Notes under the pieces: model-generated
Database searches by the model: none
What the model was told of the DNA's origin: nothing
Seen by the model: only the letters and a program-made list of their open reading frames with translations
Position numbers and translations under genes: made by a program
Shown here: in pieces, positions 54,044 through 62,309 of the stretch
Layout of the letters: each line of letters begins with the position of its first letter
Position numbering within the stretch: the first letter of the stretch is position 1
Assembly (NCBI GenBank): GCA_964385695.1
Contig: CAYLQA010000001.1
Coordinates: forward strand, 1-64,000
From: CAYLQA01 sp964385695
GTDB lineage: Bacteria; Desulfobacterota; Desulfobulbia; Desulfobulbales; Desulfurivibrionaceae
Direction: 5' to 3'
Length of the DNA: 64,000 nt

Positions 54044-54080
54044 ATTGTAAATTCACACATGCACCGCATTTTCGTGCGGT

Positions 54081-54119
54081 CACGGTTTCCCGCATAGCGG
54101 GCTATAGCGGAAAACCGTG
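54081..54119. repeat. Structured repeat, copy 2
   Basis: The core GCATAGCGGGCTATAGC (54092-54108) matches 42570-42586 at 16 of 17 positions. Here the stem is longer: CACGGTTT and AAACCGTG enclose CCGC/GCGG. It lies between the terminator at 54018 and the sigma-54 promoter at 54226. Confidence 0.45.
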
Positions 54120-54225
54120 CTCACGCGAACCTACGGCACCTGTGAGTATTTACAGGTTACGGTTAATTTCCATAAAAAGGGGCATCTTTCCTCATTTGCA
54201 TCAGCAACTTTTAGAGCAATTGTTT

Positions 54226-54241
54226 TGGCGCAGTTGTTGCA
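54226..54241 (+). promoter_or_regulatory. Sigma-54 promoter of ftsH
   Basis: TGGCGC-N5-TTGCA matches the -24/-12 consensus closely. The -12 element lies inside a perfect TGTTGCAACA palindrome (54235-54244), the presumed activator site. Transcription would start near 54253, 45 bases before the GTG start. Confidence 0.75.
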
Positions 54242-54297
54242 ACACTATTGCGACAGAGTCGAAACACACAAGTAAATCAATCATTGTGGAGGTTGAT

Positions 54298-56121
54298 GTG
54301 GCCAAACATGTACGGAATTATCTGCTCATACTCTTTGCCCTTTTGGTGGCTTTTATTGGCTATAACCTGTGGCAAATGGAAACCAAGCTACCAGGAATTG
54401 ACTACACGGCCTTTATGACCATGCTGCAAAACGATGAGATTAAAGAGGTGCAGATCAAGGGTGGGTTAATAAGCGGACAAGACAGGCTACAACAGCCATT
54501 TGTGACATATGTGCCTGATGTCACACATCTAATCCCTTTGCTTGAAAAGAAAAACATACGTATCAGTGCGTCTAAAGAGACAAGTGCTTCCGCCTTTTGG
54601 ACCTCATCCTTTCCCATTCTGCTGCTCATGGGCGGCTGGATGTTTTTTATGTTCCGCGGTCAAAAGGGCGGCTCTTCCGGCTTTGCCAGTAAAAAGGCGA
54701 TCATGGCGCCGGAAAAGAGCAACCGCGTTACCTTTGACGACGTTGCCGGTATTCCAGAGGCCAAGGAGGAACTTGTTGAGATTGTAGATTATCTGCAAAA
54801 CTCAAAGCGATTGACCCGGCTCGGTGGCCGTATTCCAAAGGGAGTGTTGCTCCAAGGCCCGCCAGGGACCGGTAAAACACTACTTGCCAAGGCCATTGCC
54901 GGCGAGGCTGGAGTGCCGTTTTACTCCATCAGCGGCTCTGACTTTGTCGAGATGTTTGTCGGTGTCGGCGCATCCCGTGTGCGCGATCTTTTTACCCAGG
55001 CAAAAAAGAATGCCCCTTGCATCATTTTCATCGATGAGATCGATGCGGTTGGGCGCAGCAGAAGCGGACAAAATTCTGCAGGCGGGCAGGATGAACGGGA
55101 GCAAACCCTGAACGCCCTCTTGGTGGAGATGGATGGCTTTGAAACAGGTGAGACCGTCATTCTCGTAGCTGCAACCAATCGGCCGGATGTGCTGGATAAG
55201 GCCTTGCTCAGACCCGGACGTTTTGATCGGCAGATCACGATCCTGCCGCCGGATGTGAAGGGGCGTTTCAAAATCCTCACGGTGCATGGGCAAAGGGTTG
55301 CCATGTCCGGTGATGTGGAGCTTATGGAGGTGGCCCACATGACACCGGGCTTTTCCGGGGCAGAGCTTGCGAATTTGATCAACGAATCAGCACTCATGGC
55401 TGCGCGGAAGGGCAAGGAGGCCATCTATCTTGACGACATTGAAGAGGCCAAGGACAAGATTCTTATGGGGGCCGAGCGTAAGGGCATGGTCATCAGCGAG
55501 GAGGAGCGCAAGATCACAGCCTACCATGAGGCAGGGCATGCGATTCTGGCTAAGCTGCTGCCCAATACCGATCCTCTCCATAAGATCACCATCATTCCAC
55601 GGGGCCGGGCTCTGGGCGTAACCCAGCAGGTACCCATTGATGACAGACATTCTTATTCCAAGGAGTATTTGACCAACCGTATCAAAATACTTTTGGGCGG
55701 CCGAACCGCCGAAGAGATTGTCTTTAATGAGTTTTCCACCGGGGCCAGCAATGATCTCCAGACTGCAACGGATCTTGCCACCAAGATGGTCTGCGAGTGG
55801 GGGATGAGCGATATACTTGGCCCCCGAGCCTATATGACGGCAGAGCACGCCTTTCTTGGCGGAGGTTCGATGCAACGTAGTTACTCCGAGGAGATTGCCC
55901 GCACCATTGATCAAGAGGTCAATAAGCTCATTGAGGAGTGTTACCAGGAAGCCATGATTATCCTGGAAGGCAAAATCAATTATCTGCACGAGCTGTCCGA
56001 CTATCTGTTGCAACATGAGACAATCGATGCTGAAGGTGTTGATATTATTGTTAATTGTAGCCGAGTTGATGAACGCGGCTATGAAGAGAGTTGTGTTGTT
56101 CCCCAAGAAGACGCGACCTAG
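54298..56121 (+). CDS. ftsH: FtsH-type membrane AAA+ metalloprotease
   Basis: A 607-residue FtsH. Helices at about 6-25 and 100-118 flank a short periplasmic domain. Then come Walker A GPPGTGKTLLAKAIAG, Walker B IIFIDEIDAVG, the SRH (NRPDVLDKALLRPGRFDRQI) and the zinc site AYHEAGHAIL. It degrades membrane and misfolded proteins. The start is GTG at 54298, 5 bases after GGAGG; an upstream frame from 54142 would lie before the promoter's start point. A sigma-54 promoter is unusual for FtsH, so this is likely an extra, circuit-specific copy. Confidence 0.93.
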   Translation: MAKHVRNYLLILFALLVAFIGYNLWQMETKLPGIDYTAFMTMLQNDEIKEVQIKGGLISGQDRLQQPFVTYVPDVTHLIPLLEKKNIRISASKETSASAFWTSSFPILLLMGGWMFFMFRGQKGGSSGFASKKAIMAPEKSNRVTFDDVAGIPEAKEELVEIVDYLQNSKRLTRLGGRIPKGVLLQGPPGTGKTLLAKAIAGEAGVPFYSISGSDFVEMFVGVGASRVRDLFTQAKKNAPCIIFIDEIDAVGRSRSGQNSAGGQDEREQTLNALLVEMDGFETGETVILVAATNRPDVLDKALLRPGRFDRQITILPPDVKGRFKILTVHGQRVAMSGDVELMEVAHMTPGFSGAELANLINESALMAARKGKEAIYLDDIEEAKDKILMGAERKGMVISEEERKITAYHEAGHAILAKLLPNTDPLHKITIIPRGRALGVTQQVPIDDRHSYSKEYLTNRIKILLGGRTAEEIVFNEFSTGASNDLQTATDLATKMVCEWGMSDILGPRAYMTAEHAFLGGGSMQRSYSEEIARTIDQEVNKLIEECYQEAMIILEGKINYLHELSDYLLQHETIDAEGVDIIVNCSRVDERGYEESCVVPQEDAT

Positions 56122-56130
56122 TCAGCCTCA

Positions 56131-56184
56131 AAAGTGTTGCATGCAACAGTTGTGTTGCAACAGATGTGTTGCATGCAACACTTT
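56131..56184. promoter_or_regulatory. Enhancer palindromes, also a possible terminator
   Basis: Two perfect 14-base palindromes TGTTGCATGCAACA (56135-56148, 56167-56180) flank TGTTGCAACA (56153-56162). The outer arms also form an 18-bp hairpin (AAAAGTGTTGCATGCAAC and its complement) ending in TTTTT, 10 bases after ftsH. It may both end ftsH transcription and serve as the enhancer for the promoter at 56482. Confidence 0.7.
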
Positions 56185-56481
56185 TTAAATCACCTGCCCG
56201 GATTCATTTTCCATCTTCCACAAAAAAATAATTCATTTTATTTCCCCTTCCTCATTTTTTAAAAGCCGAAGCGTATTGGGCTTGGCTTGTTTGTTTCTAT
56301 TATTTCAGGTTGTTATGCGCTTTGTGGCAGTTGTGCAACATATTGCCCTCAAGGTGCATGTTTATGCGACATGTATGTCTTAACCGGCTGAAGTTGCGTG
56401 CTTCTCATGTTGTTGCAAGGTGTAAGGCCCAAGGGTGGTGCAATGTGGCGAAAGGGCATGCCCAACCACTGGAATCACTTT

Positions 56482-56497
56482 TGGCACTCTATGTGCA
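56482..56497 (+). promoter_or_regulatory. Sigma-54 promoter of the cytochrome module
   Basis: TGGCAC-N5-GTGCA, the same form as at 53319, about 300 bases after the palindromes at 56135-56180. The start point would be near 56508, leaving a leader of about 165 bases. The rest of 56185-56673 holds no gene, only scattered half-sites such as TGTGCAACA near 56332. Confidence 0.75.
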
Positions 56498-56673
56498 ATA
56501 GAGAAGCACGAAGCAAAAACTTCGGGATAAACGTTCGGGATAACGTGAAGCGAGGGAGATGGTCGCCGGGAAAAAATAAATACGTTCCTGGCTGCCGGAT
56601 CGAAAAAATTAAAACATTGGCAAAACCAAGTTTAGCAAAAGTTAAGAAGTTAAAACGTACAAGGAGAAAAACT

Positions 56674-57198
56674 ATGGGTGGAAGAAAGAAAAAACTGCTC
56701 ACGGCCGTAGCTGTTCTGGCAGTTTCCGCACCGCTTGCCTTTTCTGCCTGGGCAAATGGACCGGAAACCGTTGAGCTGGACAGCCTGGCTCAATACTACG
56801 GCCCGGTCACCTTTGACCATGCAATGCACGCGGACCTTGCGGAAAGCTGCGCTGACTGTCACCACCACACAACCGGCACAGAACCAACCAATGCAACCTG
56901 CGCCCGTTGTCACACTGAAAGTGATGAGGCCAGCGCTATTGCTTGTAAGGACTGTCATAGCGAGCAACCATTTTCCGCAGCAAGCCTCAAAGAGATCGAA
57001 AACAATCCGCAACTCTACCATACAGGCAAACCCGGGCTCAAAGGCGCCTACCACCAGAATTGTCTTGGTTGCCATGAGAGTATGGGCGGACCCACCGGCT
57101 GCCAAGATTGCCATACACGCAACGAAGAGGGCGATAAGCTTTTTCACGCTGGTAATTATGCCCCTGAGCCGAGTGCAACACAGAATAGCGGACATTAA
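56674..57198 (+). CDS. Five-heme periplasmic cytochrome c (class III-like)
   Basis: A 174-residue exported protein (signal peptide ends near FSAWA). Five CxxCH heme sites are visible: CADCH, CARCH, CKDCH, CLGCH and CQDCH. The opening GPVTFDHAMHADLAESCADC is the usual start of tetraheme c3-type proteins; a fifth heme is unusual. It starts after AAGGAG. With the Tat ferredoxin and NrfD subunits downstream it forms a quinone-to-cytochrome electron module like the Nhc, Ohc and Qrc groups. Confidence 0.9.
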   Translation: MGGRKKKLLTAVAVLAVSAPLAFSAWANGPETVELDSLAQYYGPVTFDHAMHADLAESCADCHHHTTGTEPTNATCARCHTESDEASAIACKDCHSEQPFSAASLKEIENNPQLYHTGKPGLKGAYHQNCLGCHESMGGPTGCQDCHTRNEEGDKLFHAGNYAPEPSATQNSGH

Positions 57199-57245
57199 CA
57201 GTAAGGCTGGTCCAATAGGAACGGCTTGAAACGATTTTAGAGGAA

Positions 57246-58175
57246 ATGGTTATGAAAAAAATAAATCGAAGGAATTTTCTCAAAGGAGGCCTGGCTGGCG
57301 GTGCTGCCGTTGCTGCGACCGGCATGAGTAAAAAGGCCTCGGCTGCAGGTGATTTTTCGGGCTACCCCGATAGTATGGGCGTGCTGGTTGATTTTACCAA
57401 ATGCGTAGGCTGCCGCACATGTGAAGCGGCCTGTAATAAAGAACAGGGGTTGCCTGCACCGGATAAGCCATTTGACGATATGTCCGTATATGACGAGCAT
57501 CGTCACGGCGGCCTGCAACGACGCACAACGGAAAAGGCCTACACGGTCGTCAATAAATATGAGCCGGCAGGACGCGAGCATCCGCTCTTTCGTAAATTTC
57601 AGTGTAACCACTGTAACGAGCCCGCCTGTCTGACCTCTTGCTTTGTTAACGCCTATAAAAAGACGGAAGAAGGCGCTGTTATCTATGATCCGACAGTCTG
57701 CGTCGGTTGTAGAACCTGTATGGTTGCCTGCCCGTTCTATGTTCCGGCCTACTCTTACTCCAGCCCGCTGAACCCGGTCGTAAAAAAATGCATCATGTGC
57801 TACGACACCCGGCTCAAGTTCGGACGCCCGCCCGCCTGTGTTGAGGCCTGCCCTCAGGAGGTTATGACATTCGGCAAGCGTAAGGAGCTTATCAAGCTCG
57901 GTCACCAGCGCATGAAGGAGAATCCGGGCAAATATGTGGATCATATCTACGGCGAAAACGAGGTCGGTGGTACGGCCTGGATGTACATGAGCGATGTGCC
58001 TTTTGACCAGATCGGCTTTGACACCCATCTTGGGAAACAGCCCATCATCAATCATGTCAAAGAGTTTCTCACCATCGTGCCCATGGTACTGACAATCTGG
58101 CCCGCCCTGTTCACAGGCTTCCACCTGTTGTCCAACAGGAAAGAGGCGAAACAACAAGAAGATAACAAGAGCTGA
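57246..58175 (+). CDS. Tat-exported ferredoxin subunit (4x[4Fe-4S])
   Basis: A 309-residue iron-sulfur protein with Tat signal INRRNFLKGGLAGGAAVAAT. Four Cys clusters are visible: CVGCRTCEAACNKEQ, CNHCNEPACLTSC, CVGCRTCMVACP and CIMCYD...CVEACP. A C-terminal hydrophobic stretch (VPMVLTIWPALFTGFHLL) likely anchors it. It is similar to the formate dehydrogenase beta subunit here but carries its own Tat signal, because no catalytic subunit is present to export it. Confidence 0.92.
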   Translation: MVMKKINRRNFLKGGLAGGAAVAATGMSKKASAAGDFSGYPDSMGVLVDFTKCVGCRTCEAACNKEQGLPAPDKPFDDMSVYDEHRHGGLQRRTTEKAYTVVNKYEPAGREHPLFRKFQCNHCNEPACLTSCFVNAYKKTEEGAVIYDPTVCVGCRTCMVACPFYVPAYSYSSPLNPVVKKCIMCYDTRLKFGRPPACVEACPQEVMTFGKRKELIKLGHQRMKENPGKYVDHIYGENEVGGTAWMYMSDVPFDQIGFDTHLGKQPIINHVKEFLTIVPMVLTIWPALFTGFHLLSNRKEAKQQEDNKS

Positions 58176-58192
58176 GGGGAGGGTGGAAAATC

Positions 58193-59440
58193 ATGAATAA
58201 GCTAAAAAGTGAAGGCTTTGAGCCGGTTGTTTCCCATACAAAGGGTGACGGCAGCAGCTGGACGGTAAAGGAAAAAATATTACTTGGGCTTTCGCCTAAG
58301 GAGTACATGGCAACCCAGATTCGTAATCCGTTAAATTGGATTCTGGTGGCCATCTACGCCGTTGGTGTCCCGATTCTCGTAGGTCGTTTTATCTACGGCC
58401 TTGGTTGGGCAACCCATGGTTCCATGGAGTATCCGTGGGGATTGTTCCTCGGTTGGGGGCTTTTTACCATGGTTCCTCTGTCTGCCTCAGGCTTTATGAT
58501 GGGCACCACGGTCGAGCTCTTTGGTCGCGATGATTTTAAACCCATTGAGCGACTGGGATTGTTGAACGGGCTGTTGGGCTATTTGTTTGCCGTAATATTT
58601 CTGCAGGTGGATCTTGGCCAGCCCTGGCGACTGATCTATCCGATGTTCGTCTCCCTCGGACCTGCTGCGGTTCTCTTTTTGGTGGCCTGGCATGTTGCCA
58701 CTTATCTTTCCTGCCAGGTGGCTGAACTGGTTCCGGCTTTCTCTGAATGGATGGGATTTCCCAAGGCCAAGAAGTTTGTTAAATCCATTGTTTTGGGGCT
58801 GACTGTTGCAGGGATCATTCTTTCCACCCTGCATCAAGGAGCTCTGGGAGCCTTATTTACCTATGCCCCGGGTAAGGTCCACCCTCTCTGGTATTCTTCA
58901 CCGTTCCAGTGGTTCCATTTCTTCTGCTCCGCGGTTTTTGCAGGGCTTTCCATGCTCATCGTAGTCAGTACCCTTTCCAAATGGTTCATGCGCTGGCGTT
59001 GTGATGAGAAATTCCTGGGCAGTCTGAACAGGTTGACCTTGGGTCTTGCCAAGGGTTCTGCCCTGGCTCTCATTACCTATCTGGTCATTAAGATTATCGG
59101 TATTGCCCATGACGGTGATTGGGCCTACCTGGCAACGGGTTGGGGCCAATGGTTCATCTTTGAGATGGCAGTGGGCGTTATCCTGCCCCTGATCCTCTAC
59201 ACCATTGCCATTCGAAACGGCAACGCCTCCCTGGCCCGTTTCAGCGCCTTTGTCGCGGTATTCGGTATTGCACTGAACCGCCTGAATACAGCGCTGATTA
59301 CCTTTAACTGGCAGCTTTACCAGGAGGTCCCCCATTGGCGCGAGGTGATGATTTGCATCACTGTCTATGCGACCTATATCGTAGTCTACCGTGCTGTGCT
59401 GGCCAGGATGCCCATCCTGTACAGCTGGAAGGAGAAATAA
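58193..59440 (+). CDS. NrfD-family membrane subunit
   Basis: A 415-residue protein with about ten helices. The region FVSLGPAAVLFLVAWHVATY and LHQGALGALFTYAPGKVHPL are typical of NrfD/HybB. It should bind menaquinone and exchange electrons with the ferredoxin subunit. It lies 17 bases after the ferredoxin gene and is followed by a terminator. Confidence 0.92.
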   Translation: MNKLKSEGFEPVVSHTKGDGSSWTVKEKILLGLSPKEYMATQIRNPLNWILVAIYAVGVPILVGRFIYGLGWATHGSMEYPWGLFLGWGLFTMVPLSASGFMMGTTVELFGRDDFKPIERLGLLNGLLGYLFAVIFLQVDLGQPWRLIYPMFVSLGPAAVLFLVAWHVATYLSCQVAELVPAFSEWMGFPKAKKFVKSIVLGLTVAGIILSTLHQGALGALFTYAPGKVHPLWYSSPFQWFHFFCSAVFAGLSMLIVVSTLSKWFMRWRCDEKFLGSLNRLTLGLAKGSALALITYLVIKIIGIAHDGDWAYLATGWGQWFIFEMAVGVILPLILYTIAIRNGNASLARFSAFVAVFGIALNRLNTALITFNWQLYQEVPHWREVMICITVYATYIVVYRAVLARMPILYSWKEK

Positions 59441-59454
59441 GAGCAAGTTCAACC

Positions 59455-59484
59455 GGCCGGGTCACCCTAGGTGGCCCGGCTTTT
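59455..59484 (+). terminator. Rho-independent terminator
   Basis: GCCGGGTCACC and GGTGGCCCGGC pair around a 3-base loop and are followed by TTTT, between the NrfD gene and the second kinase. Confidence 0.75.
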
Positions 59485-59496
59485 AGGGTCCCAAAC

Positions 59497-61836
59497 ATGG
59501 CAATGCCACTGAAAAAAATCATTTACGCAACAGGAATCGGTGTCGCCATTATCCTTTGCCTGCTCCTCATTCTCGGAGGCAGACAATATCATCTTTATAA
59601 AAGCCATGAACAGGTTACAAGCCAGGCGGAAAAGCTGATCTTTCAGTTCGGCATTATCCGCGAGCATGTCTCGGAGTCTCTGCTTGACGGACAATCCGAT
59701 CGCCTCTCTGGCGTTGCCGACGAACTCGGCGAACTCAATAGCAACCTGACCGAAATCCTCAGCAATAAACACATAGCCAGCGAGTATAAGCTGAGCTTTG
59801 CCAGTTCCATTGACCTGCCCGGCATTATATTGCTGGTGCGCAAGATCGAGTCAGGCGCTCTGGGGCCGGAGAATTTTCGGCAGCTCAACCGTGAGATCCG
59901 CACGGTGGGCGAGCGGCTCATGCTCTTTGACCGGGTCTTGGTCACCTATGCCAAACGCAAGCTCATCGGTTTTCAAAATGTGGTGATCGGCGCCCTGGCC
60001 ATTGTGGTCTGCCTGGTCATCGTCATCCTGCTTTCATTCCACCAACAGTTATTGACCCCGTTTCTTGATCTGGTGCGCCAGGTTAAAGAGGTGTCCAGCG
60101 GCAAGCGCAGGCAGTTGGCAATCCTGGGCAGTCACGGCGAGGTATCGGATCTCGCCTACTCTTTTCACGATTTGCTCCTCTCCCGCGAAGCGACCAACAA
60201 AGGATTGGCAAGATTCGAACAGGTCACCTCCGCGGTAAAAAAGGCGCTGCGGGTTTTGGCCAGGAGCAAGGATAGAGAGCAATTGGAACGTGATATCTGC
60301 CGTGCGCTGTTGAGCAACCAGGATTATTGCCTGGTCTGGTTTGGGCGGCCAACCAAAGACGGCAGCGACGTGATGCCGGTTTCCGCGGATGGCTCAACGA
60401 CCATGACCAGCAAGGAGTGCGACAGTTGCCTCAGTGTTCTGCTCACCGAGGCAGAGGATAAAGGCATTGAGCATAACGCAGCCCTGTTGGCCTTGAAAAA
60501 AGAAAAGGCCCAGATACTCACGAATATTTTAGAGGAGGTGCCACGCGGTCTTCTTAAAGGCACCCCCCTGGCAGGCGGCTATGCCGGTTGCGCGGCCCTG
60601 CCCCTTGCTTGGCAGGGAAAAGTTTACGGCATTCTCTCCATTTATACCGTGGCCAAGGAAAGCTTCTCGGATAAGGAAATGGAACTGCTTGAAGGGTTGG
60701 CCAACGATGTGGGGCTGTCGCTTTATAGCATGGATGAACAGGAAAGGCTGCGGACCGAGCGGAACCTGAAACACCAGATTTTGCTCGCGGTTGAGGCAGC
60801 CGAGCTGCATATCGATGCCGATGGCAGGATCATCAAGGTAAACGAGGTTTTTGAACAATTAAGCGGACTTGGCAATGAGGCCTTTTTGAACAGAACGTGG
60901 CAGGAGATCCTCAGCCCACAACAGGAAAGCGGAGTTACTTTAGAGGAGTTGGCTGAAGCGAAAAATGATTTTTCCGCACTGCTCAAGGGCAAGGAGGTCA
61001 ACCTGTCTTTACAGTGTCATCTCCTGACCGGTTCCACTGAAAACGATCAAGAGCGACGTTTTGTCTGTATTTGTCGCAGGCAAGGCAGCGCTAATGGTGA
61101 TACCGGCGGCGAGCTGCTCTCAGCATCGCGCCTTGCCGTGTTTGGCGAACTCTCCACCGGAGTTGCCCATGAGATCAGCGATTTGACCAACGGCATTATC
61201 AACTATGCCCAAGTCCTGGCCGATGATGAAGAGCGGGCCCATCCAGGTATGCCCCAGCCTGAGATGCTGGGCAAGATCATCGATGTGGGAGAGCGCATTT
61301 CCAGTATCGTCAGGAAACTCATTTTTTACGGTCAGGAACAGGATGGCACCGGGGAGTTCATTCCTCTCTGCACAGTGCTGGAGGATTCCCTGCTTCTGAT
61401 TGGCTACCACCTCAAAAGTGATGGTGTACAACTTGCGGTCGAGCTTGCCGAGGAGGTGCCCAAGGTGCCGGTCCATGCCCAGCAGATGCAGCAGGTATTT
61501 TTGAATATCTTGAATAATGCCCGGCGGGCCCTGAACCAGAAGTACCCGGGCAAGGATTCTCAAAAACAGCTCAAGGTCGCCAGTGAACTGGTGCAAAAGG
61601 ATACCGCCATCTTCCTGGTTATCAGCATCATCGATCATGGGGTGGGGATTGGTCGGGACTTTTTGGAGCAGGTCTTTGCTCAGGACTATACCACCAAGCA
61701 GGAATTAGAACGCGCCGGCCGAGGGTTAGCCATCAGCCGGCAGGTGGTGGAGAGCCATGGGGGCGCAATCGAGATTGAGAGCAAGCAGGGTGAGTGGACC
61801 AAGGTCGCGGTGAGTTTTCCCGTTCACAGTGAATAA
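59497..61836 (+). CDS. Membrane HAMP-GAF-PAS kinase with altered catalytic boxes
   Basis: A 779-residue kinase related to the one at 49106 in its C-terminal half. Helices at about 6-28 and 165-190 flank a helical sensor; HAMP, GAF (about 240-415) and PAS (about 425-520) follow. The H box is GELSTGVAHEISDLTNGI, with DL where active kinases have NP. The N box (FLNILNNARRAL) and G1 (DHGVGIG) look normal, but the G2 box is RAGRGLAIS instead of GTGLGLS. It may be a phosphatase or a modulator of the first kinase (inference). Start 59497 or 59503. Confidence 0.85.
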   Translation: MAMPLKKIIYATGIGVAIILCLLLILGGRQYHLYKSHEQVTSQAEKLIFQFGIIREHVSESLLDGQSDRLSGVADELGELNSNLTEILSNKHIASEYKLSFASSIDLPGIILLVRKIESGALGPENFRQLNREIRTVGERLMLFDRVLVTYAKRKLIGFQNVVIGALAIVVCLVIVILLSFHQQLLTPFLDLVRQVKEVSSGKRRQLAILGSHGEVSDLAYSFHDLLLSREATNKGLARFEQVTSAVKKALRVLARSKDREQLERDICRALLSNQDYCLVWFGRPTKDGSDVMPVSADGSTTMTSKECDSCLSVLLTEAEDKGIEHNAALLALKKEKAQILTNILEEVPRGLLKGTPLAGGYAGCAALPLAWQGKVYGILSIYTVAKESFSDKEMELLEGLANDVGLSLYSMDEQERLRTERNLKHQILLAVEAAELHIDADGRIIKVNEVFEQLSGLGNEAFLNRTWQEILSPQQESGVTLEELAEAKNDFSALLKGKEVNLSLQCHLLTGSTENDQERRFVCICRRQGSANGDTGGELLSASRLAVFGELSTGVAHEISDLTNGIINYAQVLADDEERAHPGMPQPEMLGKIIDVGERISSIVRKLIFYGQEQDGTGEFIPLCTVLEDSLLLIGYHLKSDGVQLAVELAEEVPKVPVHAQQMQQVFLNILNNARRALNQKYPGKDSQKQLKVASELVQKDTAIFLVISIIDHGVGIGRDFLEQVFAQDYTTKQELERAGRGLAISRQVVESHGGAIEIESKQGEWTKVAVSFPVHSE

Positions 61837-61873
61837 ACAATTACATTTATATACTTAACAACGAGGTAACCCC

Positions 61874-62302
61874 ATGAAGGCAAGCAGTAAAAAGGCGATT
61901 TTCAGGATCTCTACCGCGGCCAGTATGTTGCAGCTTCACCCACGAACCCTGCGTAACTATGAACGGGCCGGGTTGGTGAAGCCGATTCGCCGCGGCAAGT
62001 GGCGCTATTACAGCGGTGATGATATTGCCTGGATCAAGTGCCTGTACTCCATGATCCATAAAAAGGGGATCAATATCGCTTCAATCGGTAGATTACTCGG
62101 GTATGCTCCCTGTTGGGAGGTGGCGGAGTGCCCGGCAGAAAAGCGCTTGGATTGCGCCCGTTATCAGGCCCAGACCATGACCGAGAGTGAGGTGAATGGG
62201 GTAAAGCGCAAAGAGATGCTTACCACCGGGGCAAGCGGTAAGCCGCAAAAGATTATTGTGCGGCAAAACTCCGCTGTTGCGGAATCGCGGCGGGAAATAT
62301 GA
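61874..62302 (+). CDS. MerR-family regulator (HspR-like) with Cys motif
   Basis: A 142-residue regulator. The MerR helix-turn-helix reads FRISTAASMLQLHPRTLRNY, with ERAGLVKPIRRG...RYYSGDDIAWIKC. The C-terminal part has CWEVAECPAEKRLDC, a Cys pattern seen in many proteins of this phylum that may bind metal or an Fe-S cluster. It lies after the second kinase behind GAGGTAACCCC and may regulate the circuit or respond to protein stress as HspR does. Confidence 0.85.
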   Translation: MKASSKKAIFRISTAASMLQLHPRTLRNYERAGLVKPIRRGKWRYYSGDDIAWIKCLYSMIHKKGINIASIGRLLGYAPCWEVAECPAEKRLDCARYQAQTMTESEVNGVKRKEMLTTGASGKPQKIIVRQNSAVAESRREI

Positions 62303-62309
62303 AGTTAAG

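Noticed and set aside
54142..54297. N-terminal extension of FtsH
   Set aside because: It would contain the sigma-54 promoter, and the GTG at 54298 has a well-placed GGAGG.
56320..56345. Sigma-54 promoter at TGGCAGTTGTGCA
   Set aside because: The distance between GG and GC is three bases too short; the match at 56482 has the right spacing.
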